This document shows, one piece after another, positions 11,536-57,656 of a DNA stretch of 64,000 bases. How positions within the stretch are numbered: the first letter of the stretch is position 1; each line of letters starts with the position of its first letter. The notes beneath the pieces are model-generated. The model searched no databases and was not told where the DNA came from. It saw nothing but the letters and a program-made list of their open reading frames with translations. The position numbers and the translations under genes were made by a program. This DNA is from Ampullaceana balthica (lineage: Eukaryota; Mollusca; Gastropoda; Lymnaeidae), in NCBI GenBank assembly GCA_944989445.1, contig CALYLW010000126.1, positions 186,001-250,000 on the forward strand, read 5' to 3'.

Positions 11536-12124
11536 TGATCGAACGTCTTTTTTATATAAACAAAATGAGAGTCGGGTTGAACTTCCCATTTCTCAAGCAA
11601 TGAAAACAGCCAAACGATATGTTTGTGTAAAAATAAATTCATCAAGGTTTAATTTGTAAGCGCCATCTATAGTATAAGATATCACTAGCTATTGATTTAT
11701 AGGGGACGTCAAATAATTGATCACGGTGGATTGTCAAGACGTAGACAGGATGCCCGATGGAAACTTTGCGGGGAGAAAAAACATGATTAAAAGTCCAATT
11801 AGTAATTTAATATGTTGAAAAATAAACATAAAATTGTTCTGTGAAGGTTATTTAGAAAAAAAAATTGAAGAAAAAAATATATTTGAAGGAGATGATGTCA
11901 AATGTTAAAAACATGTTTGAAAATGTATCTTCCGTAATCCATGCACACATAAACGATATTGTTATATTAATATTTGAACGCGCGTTGAATTGAATGAAGG
12001 TGTAGTAACAATTTATATGACTTTAATGGTTTGATCAGTCTGTTTTTAAGTTATTTATTAAATAAATCATTGATGTCACAGGAATGCGGTCCTAGTCGTT
12101 GAATTGAATAGAGTGCACGACCCT

Positions 12125-12268
12125 TAGTAATAACACATCGTTAGCAGTGTATTAGTCAAACACATCGTAAAAAGTGTATTAGCCAAACACATAGTTAGCA
12201 GTGTATTAGCCGAACAAATGGTAAGCAGTGTATTAGAAAAACACATCGTTAGCAGTGTATTAGACAAA
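12125..12268. repeat. 27-28 bp minisatellite, about 5 copies
   Basis: Diverged copies of ACACATCGTTAGCAGTGTAT plus TAGCCAA. Confidence 0.85.
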
Positions 12269-12329
12269 TTCCTTGTTACCTGCCCTATCACCAAATTCCC
12301 CCTCCTTCTGGTATTGTCAGAGATTTTTA

Positions 12330-12490
12330 GAGTGGTATCTTCAGAATGGTTTAGTCCGATTGGTTTTATCAGACGGGTTTAGTCCGATTGGTTTTATTAG
12401 TCGTTGTTTAGTCCGATTGGTTTTATCAGACGGGTTTAGTCCGATTGGTTTTATTAGTGTTGTTTAGTCCGATTTGTTTTGTCAGACTTG
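12330..12490. repeat. GTTTAGTCCGATTGGTTTTA tandem repeat
   Basis: About five copies, alternating TCAGACGG and TTAGTCGTT linkers. Confidence 0.85.
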
Positions 12491-12559
12491 TTGCGAGAGA
12501 TGGGTAGCGCTAAAGATTCTCTATTTAAAAGAAAGAATGGACTAACAAACATACTCGGA

Positions 12560-12715
12560 ATATTATTGAGGGTTGGTAATACACAATACATCATTTAGAT
12601 GAAGCCAACTATTATTGAGGGTTGGTAATACACAATACATCATTTAGATGAAGCCAACTATTATTGAGGGTTGGTAATACACAATACATCATTTAGATGA
12701 ACCCACCTATTATTT
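12560..12715. repeat. 49-bp tandem repeat, 3 copies
   Basis: Three nearly identical units beginning TATTATTGAGGGTTGGTAAT. Confidence 0.9.
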
Positions 12716-12744
12716 AAACACAAACGTACCTGACAGCCTTCAAA

Positions 12745-13315
12745 CTCGAGGTTTGTCACAGGAAACTGTAGGACTGAGGTTTGTCACAGGAAACTGTAGG
12801 ACTGAGGTTTGTCACAGGAAACTGTAGGACTTGTCACAGGAAACTGTAGGACTTGTCACAGGAAACTGTAGGACTTGTCACAGGAAACTGTAGGACTTGT
12901 CACAGGAAACTGTAGGACTGAGGTTTGTCACACGAAACTGTAGGACTTGTCACAGGAAACTGTAGGACTTGTCACAGGAAACTGTAGGACTTGTCACAGG
13001 AAATTGTAGGACTTGTCACAGGAAACTGTAGGACTTGTCACAGGAAACTGTAGGACTGAGGTTTGTCACACGAAACTGTAGGACTTGTCACAGGAAACTG
13101 TAGGACTTGTCACAGGAAACTGTAGGACTTGTCACAGGAAACTGTAGGACTTGTCACAGGAAACTGTAGGACTGAGGTTTGTCACAGGAAACTGTAGGAC
13201 TTGTCACAGGAAACTGTAGGACTTGTCACAGGAAACTGTAGGACTTGTCTCAGGAAACTGTAGGACTTGTCACAGGAAACTGTAGGCCTGAGGTTTGTCA
13301 CACGAAACTTGAGGA
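12745..13315. repeat. 22/28-bp minisatellite, about 24 copies
   Basis: Units of GGACTTGTCACAGGAAACTG plus TA are mixed with longer ones that carry GACTGAGGTT. From 13316 to 13664 nothing is recognised. Confidence 0.92.
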
Positions 13316-13664
13316 CGCAGCTTTACAAAGTTGAGAATCTCAAGCTGCGCTCTCTGGGGTCACCGCACTCATTAACACTCTTGACAGGTCATTTCTCACC
13401 AGGGGGCGCTCTTGGGAGGTTTTCTATAGGATTATTTGTGACTTAGAATCATTTGTTACATTTTTTAAAATTAACTCACACTATTTGAAATCCATGGTAC
13501 ATCTATTGCCTTTTTCACATTGTAAAATGTAATTGGAGACGCCGGAAAGAATTTACAGCCTCAAATCACAAAAAAGACTTTAGAATGCATCTATCGGGAG
13601 CATATCCGGGTTAGAGGCGTAGGTAAAATAATATTCACCCGGGGCGTGTTAAGATATTCCACAC

Positions 13665-13748
13665 AACCCCCCCCCCACCCCCCAAAAACAAATAAATAAA
13701 TAAAAATAAATAAATAAAAATAAAAATAAATAAATAAAACAACAACAA
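13665..13748. repeat. C-rich run and AAAT microsatellite
   Basis: A C tract (13667-13682) is followed by AAATAAATAAATAAAAATAA-type repeats. Confidence 0.9.
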
Positions 13749-13959
13749 AGTTTGTGACAACTGACTGCCCCCGTATTAAGAAAACAAAAAGTGCCGTGTT
13801 GGACGTCACTTATTACTCAACTGTTGGGGGAAACCTTCTCACAACACAATTAATGTTGTTCTTCTCCCCAAGCACAGTGAACAAAATAAAGCAGGTGGAT
13901 AAACAAAGAAGAATCGGTCCGATAAACGCCGAAGGATTTATAGGAAAAAACGACTACAG

Positions 13960-14400
13960 TCTGCCTGCTTAATTTCAGCTCGATTTGATCACGGGAAAGG
14001 GTTATATAAACACGTTTAATATAATGCGCACTGTGCGACAGATTATTAGTATAAAGTATAAACATTTACAGATCGGGAATATATTTTAAAAAAGTATCGT
14101 CAATATAATACGCACGGCACAGCACTACAGGAAAGTATTAAAAAGGTTGTTCAATATAATACGCACCGCGACACTCAAGCACAAACATTAACATGCTAAA
14201 TAGATATAATCTAAAAATTCATTAATTTAATTACAGTACATTCGATCGATCTGAAATTTTGATAGATCATTTTTATCATCGCCACGAGTCTGCCTGCGAA
14301 ATTTCAGCTCGCCAGCACACGGGGAAGTGGGTTGAAACCGATCCAAAGTTTTTTCGGCAAGCAAGCAGAAAAACCACAAGTTAATATAAAGGATTTAAAA
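13960..14400 (+). repeat. Stem-loop repeat family copy B
   Basis: Contains CGATCGATCTGAAATTTTGA and GAAATTTCAGCTCGCCAG arms, three CAATATAAT(A/G)CGCAC motifs, and the right terminus TTAATATAAAGGATTTAAAA. The left terminus is missing or diverged. Confidence 0.6.
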
Positions 14401-14699
14401 AGATTACATATGTAAATTACAATATCTTTGAATTTATACGTCATTGATAGATTAGTTTGTTTTTCAAGTATTTTTTTAAAGTGGGATTTTTTCGTCCTAG
14501 TGAAAAAAGGGCAGGCAATCTCTTTTGCATTGCCGCCAATTTTGAACATTATACCCTATCGGCAAACATCCATTTTTGGTGTGCCTAAATACGTAGCAAA
14601 GTTGTTGTAATCATACGAGCTCACACAATTAATGTTCATATATGGTATTTCTATATAGTACTCCAACCATAAATGAATAAAAATCACAATACACTCACC

Positions 14700-15712
14700 C
14701 CAGGAAACTCAATGCAGTACACTCCATAGTACACACGTCAGTACATACACCCCACGCACACACCATATTACACACACTACAGTACACACACCCAAACGCA
14801 CACACCACAGTACACACAACATAGTACACACCTCAGTACATACACCCCAACGCACACACCATAGTACACACCTCAGTACATACACCCCAACGCACACACC
14901 ACAGTACACACACCACAATACACAAACCATATTACACACCTCAGTACATACACCCCAACGCACACACCATAGTACACACCTAAGTACATACACCCCAACG
15001 CACACACCATAGTATACACCTCAGTACATACTCCCCAACGCACACACCATTGTACACACACCACAACGCACACACCATAGTACACACCTCAGTACATACA
15101 CCCCAACGCACACACCATAGTACACACCTCAGTACATACACCCCTATGCACACACCATAGTACACACCCCAGTACATACACCCAACGCACAAAACATAGT
15201 ACACACCTCAGTACATACACCCCAACGCACACACCATAGTACACACATCACAGTATACACACCACAGTACACATACCACAATGCACACATTACAGTACGA
15301 ACGCTATAGTACACACAACACAGTACACACAACACAGTACACACATCACAGTACACACACCACAGTACACACACCACAGTACACACAACACAGTACACAT
15401 ACCACAGTACACACACCACAGTAGACACACAATAGTACACACATTACAGTACACACACCACAGTGCACACACCACAAAGCACACATCACAGTACGCACAT
15501 CACAGTACGCACATCACAGTACACACAGCACAGTACACACATCACAGTACACACATCACAGTACGCACACCATAGTACACACAACACAGTACACACATCA
15601 CAGTACGCACACCATAGTACACACAACACAGTACACACAACACAGTACGCACACCACAGTATACAAAACACAGTACACACAGCACAGTACACACAACACA
15701 GTACACATAATG
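14700..15712. repeat. CA-rich minisatellite, about 1 kb
   Basis: Tandem 13-14 bp units such as ACACACCACAGTAC; in the left half they form a higher-order 40-bp unit (CACACACCATAGTACACACC and TCAGTACATACACCCCAACG). It ends about 70 bp before a good acceptor site and 670 bp before the cyclase start codon. Cys/Val-rich frames through it are artefacts. Confidence 0.92.
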
Positions 15713-15780
15713 AATACGTTAAAAATTCGAATAAGTGTTTCAAGTTTGTATTTAATAAGTTTACTTTCTGTTTCTACTAG

Positions 15781-16377
15781 GTGCTCCTGTTCACCCCCCC
15801 CCCGGGCCAGTCATTCGCAGACCTGGTCTTATTAAGAATTGAATCGCGTGACCACGCCATATTGAACTGTGGAGAGTGTTCTCGTGTGACCAACGAATGG
15901 CGTCCGCTTCAGTTGACCAGTCTCCCTGATGGACTTATTTCTCGGAGGATGTCTGCGCGCTTGAAGCTGGGGAGAGACATGGACGCTGTCTATGACGTCA
16001 GTTCAAGTTGGTGACGTCATCTCTCCCCAATCGACAACATGTGAACTAATCGTTAATTATAGTAACAATGGAATGGAGGTGAAGGTCAAGGGTATCTGGA
16101 ATGTTATGTTTCTCAACTCACGTCAGTCAACTGTAATTAAGATTATATCTGAACATTCCTCCAACAAGATTTTCTTGTCTCTTGTTTTGTAAGATACACT
16201 CAAATACAACAACCACCTACAAAGATGAGTAGACATAGAGTAATGTTATTTTCTTAAAAGGGTGCTATTAAATATTGACTTAAAAAATTATACCTCATAA
16301 AATATAAGATTTTACCTTATAGCTCTCTCAAGGTTGTAATATTGCCCTTTTGTGGTACAAATCTACTAAAAAAAGAT
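15781..16377 (+). other. Probable 5' leader of the guanylyl cyclase exon 1
   Basis: Preceded by a good 3' splice site (TTTCTGTTTCTACTAG|GTG). The first 230 bp form an open, GC-rich frame ending in TGA at 16012; I do not recognise its product. An in-frame TGA at 16276 precedes the cyclase ATG. Most simply this is 5' UTR spliced to an exon further upstream; it could instead be the last exon of another gene. Confidence 0.35.
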
Positions 16378-48913
<32,536 letters not shown>

Positions 48914-48926
48914 GTTTTTATTAATT

Positions 48927-49740
48927 AATAAATTCAATAGATTTGGGTTTCTTTGATGGCAGTGACATGACAACTTAAAACTTTAAGCTGTTATTGATTG
49001 ACTATTACAAGTGGATTTCTGAAGAGAGCTTTATTTGTTTCATTGCTGTCAAAGTGGACTATGCATTTTCAAAGTACCTCAATCTGGTCCTTGTTCTATC
49101 ATTAATTAATGTGTTCATGTATAAGTTTTGTATAATGTCTGTTGCCTTTTTTAACAGAATGATTGATGCTTTTGTCAGCATGACAGTTTTTATTTCTATA
49201 GGATTGTATTATAACAATGTACTTATATTATTGATGTTACCACTTGTACTTATTAATGAAAACATTTAAAGTTTTTTTGAACATTGAAACCTAAAATATA
49301 TATTTGTCACAAATTTTTTATTTTACTCTTTTTCATGAGCATAAGAGTAAGGGGGGGGGGAATCATTGATTTCCTCGCCGCCACCACCTTTCAACTAAAT
49401 CCTGATTTTTTAAAAGATTTATCCAAAATCTCTTGGTCTGTGTCATTAGTTTAGGCCTGTGTGTAAATAGCTATGATTTACCAAATGGCCAACCCAATTT
49501 AAAGAAAAACAAACATTCATCAGAATATTTCTGTAATTTAAATATCATCAACTCCTGATTGAATCCAGTCAACCCATTTCCTGATTGATGGATCAAATTA
49601 GCTTTATATCTTTTTGGATTAATTAATATGATTAATGGAAAACTTAGCAATACATCATTACTGATATAAATGAGGGATGAATTCAATTAAAAGTTCAATA
49701 TGTTTCATCATTTATTTGATTCCATGAGATTATCAATAAA
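48927..49740 (+). promoter_or_regulatory. Candidate polyadenylation signals of the guanylyl cyclase
   Basis: AATAAA occurs at 48927-48932, very close to the stop, and at 49735-49740. In AT-rich DNA such hexamers are common, so the true 3' end is not established. Confidence 0.25.
49316..49488. repeat. Dispersed repeat, copy 1 of 2
   Basis: TATTTTACTCTTTTTCATGA, CATTGATTTCCTCGCCGCCA and TCTTGGTCTGTGTCATTAGT blocks recur in the same order at 51346-51530. Confidence 0.85.
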
Positions 49741-50090
49741 ATATATGTTGTGATCAGATTTTCTCAATATGCCTTGTAAAAATTTTTTGTTTAAAAAAGG
49801 TCATTGAACCATTTATTCAATGATTCTTTCTTCATGCATTTAAATAGCAGCATCTTAAACTTGTAAATATTCAAATAGTAAAATTTGTACTATAAATAAA
49901 TTGCATTTGATTAAATCCTCACATGGTGCTCTTTATTGGCTAAAAAGCTAACATGATTAAACACTTTGCATTAGCTCTTTGAGTTAGACACTTCTACTGC
50001 TATCATATGATGACAAGTTTACTACATCAGCTGAGGCTTTATTGTTGACTTTCAGTTTTTCTGTAGAGAAAGTAATTCTCACTCTTATAC

Positions 50091-50650
50091 CCATTTCATA
50101 TATGACCATAAGATTGTTGCTGGCCTGTGGCAGATATATATGACCATAAGATTGTTGCTGGCCTGTGGCAGATATATATGACCATAAGATTGTTGCTGGC
50201 CTGTGGCAGATATATATGACCATAAGATTGTTGCTGGCCTGTGGTAGATATATATGACCATAAGATTGTTGCTGGGCTGTGGCAGATATATATGACCATA
50301 AGATTGTTGCTGGCCTGTGGCAGATATATATGACCATAAGATTGTTGCTGGCCTGTGGCAGATATATATGACCATAAGATTGTTGCTGGCCTGTGGCAGA
50401 TATATATGACCATAAGATTGTTGCTGGCCTGTGGCAGATATATATGACCATAAGATTGTTGCTGGCCTGTGGCAGATATATATGACCATAAGATTGTTGC
50501 TGGCCTGTGGCAGATATATATGACCAATAATGACCATAAGATTGTTGCTGGCCTGTGGCAGATATATATGACCAATAATGACCATAAGATTGTTGCTGGC
50601 CAGTGGCAGATATATATGACCATAAGATTGTTGCTCGCCTGTGGCAGATT
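50091..50650. repeat. 36-bp minisatellite, about 15 copies
   Basis: Units of ATATATGACCATAAGATTGT plus TGCTGGCCTGTGGCAG. Long minus-strand frames here are repeat artefacts. Flanks 49489-50090 and 50651-51160 hold no recognised features. Confidence 0.95.
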
Positions 50651-51161
50651 CCCCAAAGTGATAATTGACTTGTTTTATTGCAGGTCGGGAATACTGTAAA
50701 ATTGTATTGAAATTTCTGTGTTGAAATTGTATTTTTGAAATGTGAACATATCTATTTGCTAATTAATTTTGTATTTAAAATGTTGAAACAATATTAATGT
50801 TCAATATAAAGGTCATGTTTTTTAAAACTAAAATAAAATATTTAATACATAACAAGGGTGGACAACTGGTTTGATGAACTTTTGCCAGATTTGATTTTGC
50901 AGGAAATCTTAAGTGAATGTGCCAAACAACAATGTAGTATTTAGAGTGATTGATCTGTGTGTGAAGGATCAAATATATTGAACTGTAGTAGCCTCAGCAC
51001 AACAGATATGGATCCCTGATGTACACAGTTAACATTCTGTATGCTGGAGTAAGTGTAATAGACAATTGTAAACAGCTCTGCTCATTTCTATTTAGAAAAT
51101 ACATTGATATCAAATATTTATAAAATCGTTATGGTTCTTCTTGAAAACCTTTATGAAGTCC

Positions 51162-51266
51162 GTCTCTCCACATTGTCTCTCCACATTGTCTCTCCACATC
51201 GCCTCTCCACATAGTCTCTCCACATTGTCTCTCCACATCGTCTATCCACATCGTCTATCCACATCC
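51162..51266. repeat. 13-bp minisatellite, about 8 copies
   Basis: TGTCTCTCCACAT units, followed by TGTGGAGTAGTGAGA. Confidence 0.9.
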
Positions 51267-51345
51267 CGTGTGGAGTAGTGAGAAGCAAGCATCATACAGG
51301 GGAGTTAATAAAAAGATTGTGGGAGCTAAAACCCACAGATTGATG

Positions 51346-51530
51346 TTTTATTTTACTCTTTTTAATGAGCATAAAGTGTGTGTGTGTGTGGGGGGCGCTC
51401 ATTGATTTCCTCGCCGCCACCACCTGTCAACTAAATCCTGATTTTTTTTAGATATAAAAAATGTATACAAAATCTCTTGGTCTGTGTCATTAGTTTATGC
51501 CTGTGTGTAAATAGCTATAATTTACCAAAT
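51346..51530. repeat. Dispersed repeat, copy 2 of 2
   Basis: Partner of 49316-49488, with a GT microsatellite expansion in place of the G run. From 51531 to 52574 only a short GTTATAGTGTTACTTTAAAC repeat (51660-51770) is seen. Confidence 0.85.
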
Positions 51531-52574
51531 AATGTCCACAACTACCTATACTATTCTGTTGTGAAGCTTAACAGTTGAATTTTCAATAATTTTTCGTATA
51601 AAGCTATTTGTAGAGCAGCACTAGATCCTCTGATACCATTAGCTGAGTTTAGACCTACAGAGTTATAGTGTTAATTTAAACTACATCGTTAAAGTGTTAC
51701 TTTAAACTACACGTTATAGTGTTACTTTTAAACTACACCGTTATAGTGTTACACCGTTATAGTGTTATTTGTTGTGCTATTTTAATACTGTATTGTTGAT
51801 ATCTAACATCCCACCCATCTAGCATGTAGAATGTAGATATTGGGACCCTAAGCATACATTCACCTGTAGAATACAACGTGGGCATGTGAAAACACGAAAT
51901 AATATAACCCATAAGGTGTATTGAATCACTTTTGGAACAGTTCTTTTGTTTCCACCTAATACAGTTCAGACAACATGAAGCTGTTGACTGTGACTTAGGA
52001 TGAAGTGGGCAGCATAGAGGTGATCCGCCCATGGCGGCAAGTTTTCGTAATGTTAGTAATACTAAGTAGTAGCAATATCGAATGACTGCAAAAGTTCTGT
52101 TTTTAATTATACATATATACATTATTATTAATGAAAGCATTTCGGGAATTATCGCAATGCTACATCCCGGTTTGATTGTTAAGTGTGCTCTCTGTCCTCT
52201 CTGTCGTCACTGTCCTCACCTACTTTGAAGTAAACCGCACTTCTACCCCAAACATCTCATAACTTTGGATCCCAATTCTCTCCCCATCACCCCCCCCCCA
52301 ACATTTTTTTTTACCATTTCACTCTATACCCTGCCTTGACAGAAGACCACCATCGCACAATACTGCCGGACGACACCATCTATCACAAACATCCCAACAG
52401 ACAGACGTATAATAAGACAACTAAGAAAGGACGTTGTTTGTGTAGGTGAACATTTTATGCACTTACAAAAGGTTGGAACAAAATAAAAATTGAATGGCAC
52501 CGTTTGTGTCCGCCGGATGTCTTTACAATCTTGAAAATGTCGGACGTTATTTTCACCTCATTGTCTTAAGTCAA

Positions 52575-52770
52575 AAGACACCCTGTCTCGTCTACCTTGT
52601 CTCGTCTACCCTGTCTCGTCTACCTTGTCTCGTCTACCTTGTCTCGTCTACCTTGTCTCGTCTACCCTGTCTCGTCTACCTTGTCTCGTCTACCTTGTCT
52701 CGTCTACCTTGTCTCGTCTACCTTGTCTCGTCTACCTTGTCTCGTCTACCTTGTCTCGTCTGCGTCTAAG
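52575..52770. repeat. 14-bp minisatellite, about 13 copies
   Basis: TTGTCTCGTCTACC units, some with CTGTCTCG. Downstream to 53350 is unassigned. Confidence 0.93.
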
Positions 52771-53351
52771 TAGTCGAGTCGATGTATATTTTTTTTTGTG
52801 AGTCAGGAAAAATTTCAAATTCTAATTTTATAAAGTAATTTAACTATGTGAAAATATTGTCAGGTGTATTAGATAAATAAAGATTAAGAAAGATTATTTA
52901 TGAATGTCACAGATAACGAATGCGCGCGTATGAAAAACAATCATTTGTCACTGAGATCGTAGAAACTGATTAGAATTCGATGGATAGAGCGATATAGGCC
53001 GAGATAAACACAGAATGTAGAATAGACACATATTGATACCTAGACAACAGCAACATAGCCATAATAAAATATATAGATGTTGGTTAGGTCGTTAGATGCA
53101 CTTTCAATTAGCATCCATTAAAATCGTTATAGTTTTATCTCCCTTATCCTATGTTGATTCCATGTCTAATTTATTCTTCCACGTCAATATTACCGACCCG
53201 AGTCATTGAAATGTCATCTTCAACGATATCATTGCGAATCACTGAATGGATTGTAAAGGCTTTAGCATAAAAATGTCATCATTATTTTTTAAAAATGTTA
53301 TTAAATTTGAGCAAACTTCCTCCAAGTGCCACTGACAAGAGAGCATTTGTT

Positions 53352-53512
53352 TCGGCTTCTGATGTTATGTTACAATCATTCCTCTTGAGGAGCTCTTCTG
53401 ATGTTGTGTTACAATCAGTTCTCTTGAGGAGCTCTTCTGATGTTGTGTTACAATCAGTTCTCTTGAGGAGCTCTTCTGATGTTGTGTTACAATCAATCCT
53501 CTTCACGAGTTC
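53352..53512. repeat. 39-bp tandem repeat, about 4 copies
   Basis: Units of GATGTTGTGTTACAATCAGT plus TCTCTTGAGGAGCTCTTCT. Open in frames on both strands; no evidence that it is coding. 53513-54410 is unassigned. Confidence 0.88.
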
Positions 53513-55208
53513 AGACCGCTAAACGAACACAAACTCAGACACACACACTCCATTTTCAAATAGACACGCACACACACAATTGCTTTAAAATACTACATTA
53601 CATATTGTGTACATCAGTGTCAATTATGTACACAAGATTCAAAGCATGTACAAACTTTGCATTAAACTCACTGTTTTGGGCAATCTCAAATTGCCGAAAA
53701 TGAAGACTGAAAGCAAATTTCTTTGTGAAACCAAATGACGCTTGCCAACACATCCACCAACAGCAAATAAACTATTAAAAAAACTGCCCCGCCCACAAAG
53801 CGTTACCAAAACAAAATCCAATTTAAAAAGTATATTCCTAGTTACGCGCTGCTTCACATAACAATTGTACCAATCACTCGACAAGTTTATAAATGTTGAC
53901 CGATGGACCGCCACTTGCCATTCAACTCTTGGCTTTTACCAGTTTCGCATTTCAATCCGGTTTTCTACTTAGTCCTACTGTTAGGCACTGTCAGAAAAGT
54001 AACTTTTTATAAACGATAAACACAAAAACTATTTAAAAAATATTTTTCAAATAAATAAATAAATAAACACTGAGGATTGGTGTGGCATTTTTTGGATTAC
54101 TGACCCGCGTGACCATTTATTTGATGCATCAAGCTAACTGGCTATTAAAAGACGTTTTGTTCGACTCCCAACAACACGAACGGTGATAAAAGTAGGACAA
54201 ATAAAAATTTAAAAAACGAACAAATACCGAAGATTTGTATTTTGCTGCTACTATGAGGCTGGTTCCTTTACATATTTGAGCATTACCCATCTTGAGTCGA
54301 GCAGAGGTAATTAAAACAATACCAAAAACACGTATTTGCCTGTATTTGATGGAAACTTTGTTTCCATGACGATGTGTTTACCCTGACATGGTTTCATAAA
54401 TATTCCGCCATGCACTCAAAGCATAGTGAAAAATCCTGTAAACATTGGCAACGGAACAAACTAACGATGGACTACCGACGTCATGACGAACGCCTCTCCA
54501 AGAAGTCATTGGACGAATACAAAACTAACAATACACACTACACGGCCACTGTGGTCATGTGCTGTCTTCAGTATCTACCATGTTAGTGTCCACTGTCAGG
54601 GTCATTGTAACGGTTAGTTGCCTCATCATCGTCGCCGTCAGGTACCTTTAACAATGTACAGATTTTGGTCAATTTTATTTGAGCTTTGAGATTGTGTAAG
54701 AACACATTTCATCATGCCAAAATGAAAACTTCTGAACACAGTTCATTTTTCTTACATTCAACATAGTTTAAAGTATTTCTCTACAATGTTACTAACTCTT
54801 CAAGATCTTGAAAAAAAAATACCAAAAATAGTTTTCACCTACGCTTTCATGTCAGAATTTTTTTCTTCTGAAAATAACATTGAACTTTCAAAAGTCAACG
54901 TCTCGGTGGCTGGGCCATCTGAGGACGCTGCCCCTTTCATCTGGTCGATTTCTGCCTTTGAGCACACGACTGGAAACTATTTCCGTCTCCGGTCACCATC
55001 TTTAATTTATTGCCTGACTAGTTCCCCAGCTATTGCTGAGCAGCTTCATTTTTGTCATATATTTTTTTTAGAGCCATTAGAACCCTATTCGTATGAAATA
55101 TTTCCTTGATTTCGTTATTTTAGCCCTGACTGAATTTTAGAATATTTTTTTCCCGTTTAAATGAAACAAACAATGCAACGTGTCTGATTGGGTCAACGAC
55201 TTTCAGGC

Positions 55209-55391
55209 AAAGACACAAGATGGCGACCACTTTCTTCAGTTCAATAACTACAATCGACGCCAGACATCTTGGCACTGGGAGGTGTTGACGAGGTCCGGTG
55301 GGTCTCCTCTTCCGAAGACAATGTCCCGGGACGCCTCCGTCAGCCCATCGGGTGTGGGGCAGTGTCGGAACATCTGTACCCAAGCATTCAG
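55209..55391 (+). other. Possible isolated coding exon
   Basis: GC-rich island in AT-rich DNA, bounded by CGACTTTCAG|GCA and GCATTCAG|GTGACT, open in one frame (AKTQDGDHFLQFNNYNRRQT to GQCRNICTQAF). A short hydrophobic frame MLVSTVRVIVTVSCLIIVAV at 54582-54642 ends at CAG|GTACC and could be a signal-peptide exon, but I could not join them in phase. Not recognised. Confidence 0.22.
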
Positions 55392-55924
55392 GTGACTGGC
55401 CGTCACAGACCTGTGGTGGGTCCTTAGAGACCGCACACGTCTCAGCTGGCGCTAGAAAAGTGGATGTAAAAAATAGGTCAGTAGAGAGTAAATAGGTTGT
55501 ATGATTGATGTGTTGTTTACGGTTTTAGCCTTAAGCTCTTGTGTCGTAAGTTGCCCCACTTCCAAGGGTCAACATTCTGTATCGATTTCCTTCATTTAGG
55601 CGTTAACAATAATTGTGTACCAATTAGTTTGAGCTTGACTTGCTCAGCTGTTTAATTTAAACTACTGCCAAGCCAATGAACCCTTATAGTAGAGGAACAA
55701 TCATTAGGTTCTAAGTGGCATTCATTGACTACTGACCAATGCGGTGAAGTAGTGCAGAACTCAACAAAACTACTCATTGCACCCAGGGCTTGGGTTAATT
55801 AATTTAGAGTTGAACAGGAAACGTACTTTTATGACTGACAAAATATATTTGACATTTTGGTAAATTATGATATTAGTCACATGGGATGGGGGCCTCCCTC
55901 TTGAACCAACATTTTAGCTCACAG

Positions 55925-56215
55925 TAGTACAGCGCTAACTCGGTATACGTCTGCTTTGGAATAAGTCCAACTTGGTACAGGTCCTGTTTGGACGCAAAAC
56001 ATTTTGCTTTGTATACGACCTTTGTTTTGAATACGACCCGCGTGCTAGAACTTGTATGAGCCAATGCATAGTATGTAAATGACCTTATGATTTTTTTCAT
56101 GGGGATGGATTAATAATTTTCCCGTAATTTTTTATGGGAAAAAATACGTTTGGTATACGCCCTGTTTGGTATACGTCCAAGGGTCTGGAACGGATTAAGG
56201 ACGTATACACCTCTA
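55925..56215. mobile_element. Possible MITE with GTATACG ends
   Basis: AACTCGGTATACGTC near the left and GGTATACGTCC / GACGTATACACCTC near the right suggest decayed inverted ends of a pogo-type element. No clear target duplication. 56216-57238 is unassigned AT-rich DNA. Confidence 0.35.
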
Positions 56216-57234
56216 TATGTCTATCACATCAATAAGACTTTCAGGCACACAAGAAAATCACACTACCCTGACCCGACAATACCAGAAAAATAAATAACCT
56301 TCATAGTAGTATTATATTAATAGTTACATTTCATTGACAGTTATTTTACCTGCACGGTTGCCACTCCTTGTAGGATAAGACATTAAAAAACAGTAGTGAA
56401 CTTTGAACTATGTCAAGAATACAGGGGAAAGCTATATCAATAATGCTGAAATAATTTATCTTTTCACTTACCAATATTGATGTCACTCAGTTAATTTTTT
56501 TACAAACTTAAAAAAAAAGTTGAACCCTTTCATACATTGTAATAAATTAAAGTTGTATAATTTAAAAACATAACTAAAAACATGACTAAAAATTTAAGAC
56601 ATTAGAAGACACGTAATGGCTGCAAACTATTTTACTTTGAATAAAATACTTTTTATGAAACAATTTTCGATTTGTACGCTAACATGCAAATTAAAAGCAT
56701 CTTTATAAACAAGACATTCAATTAGGTTAATACTCAATTTAACTTTCCTTATTTCTTTTTTTGTTTTTAAACTTTGTTTTTCGAAACAATTTAGTATATA
56801 CACAAATAATAATTAAATTAAAAATATTTATATTAGGATAATGAAAATATTTTAGAAATGTAACTAAACGAATTATCATTTTACATAATTGTTTTGTTTG
56901 AAAATAAAATGGTTTAATACATTATTAAAAATTCTCTTCAAAAGTAGACAAATAAGACACTATTTAACACATCGATCTTTTATTTTGATGTGTTAGTGAC
57001 ACACACCATTTTTAAGCCTTTGCAAAAATGCAATCTGTGGTGTCTATAGCGTTAGTGCTAAATATACGACATGTAAAATATATGCAAAAAACAACAATCA
57101 TAAATATAACAACTTAGTAAGCAATTTAAAACAGCTTCACTAACTATGGCCAGACATCTTGTAGTGGAACAGGCAAAAAAATGATGCAATGAAATTTTTC
57201 GACAAGGTCACATTATTGGTGGCTTATTATCTCT

Positions 57235-57656
<422 letters not shown>

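Noticed and set aside
14709..15780. Cys/Val- and Thr/His-rich frames on both strands
   Set aside because: Translations of the CA-rich array.
49984..50656. Minus-strand frames of 155-186 codons
   Set aside because: The 36-bp repeat has no stops in these frames; periodic 12-residue peptide with no start or splice context.
54786..55109. Plus-strand frame of 107 codons
   Set aside because: Begins in AT-rich DNA; only the middle part is coding-like. I could not find splice sites in a phase that links it to neighbours.
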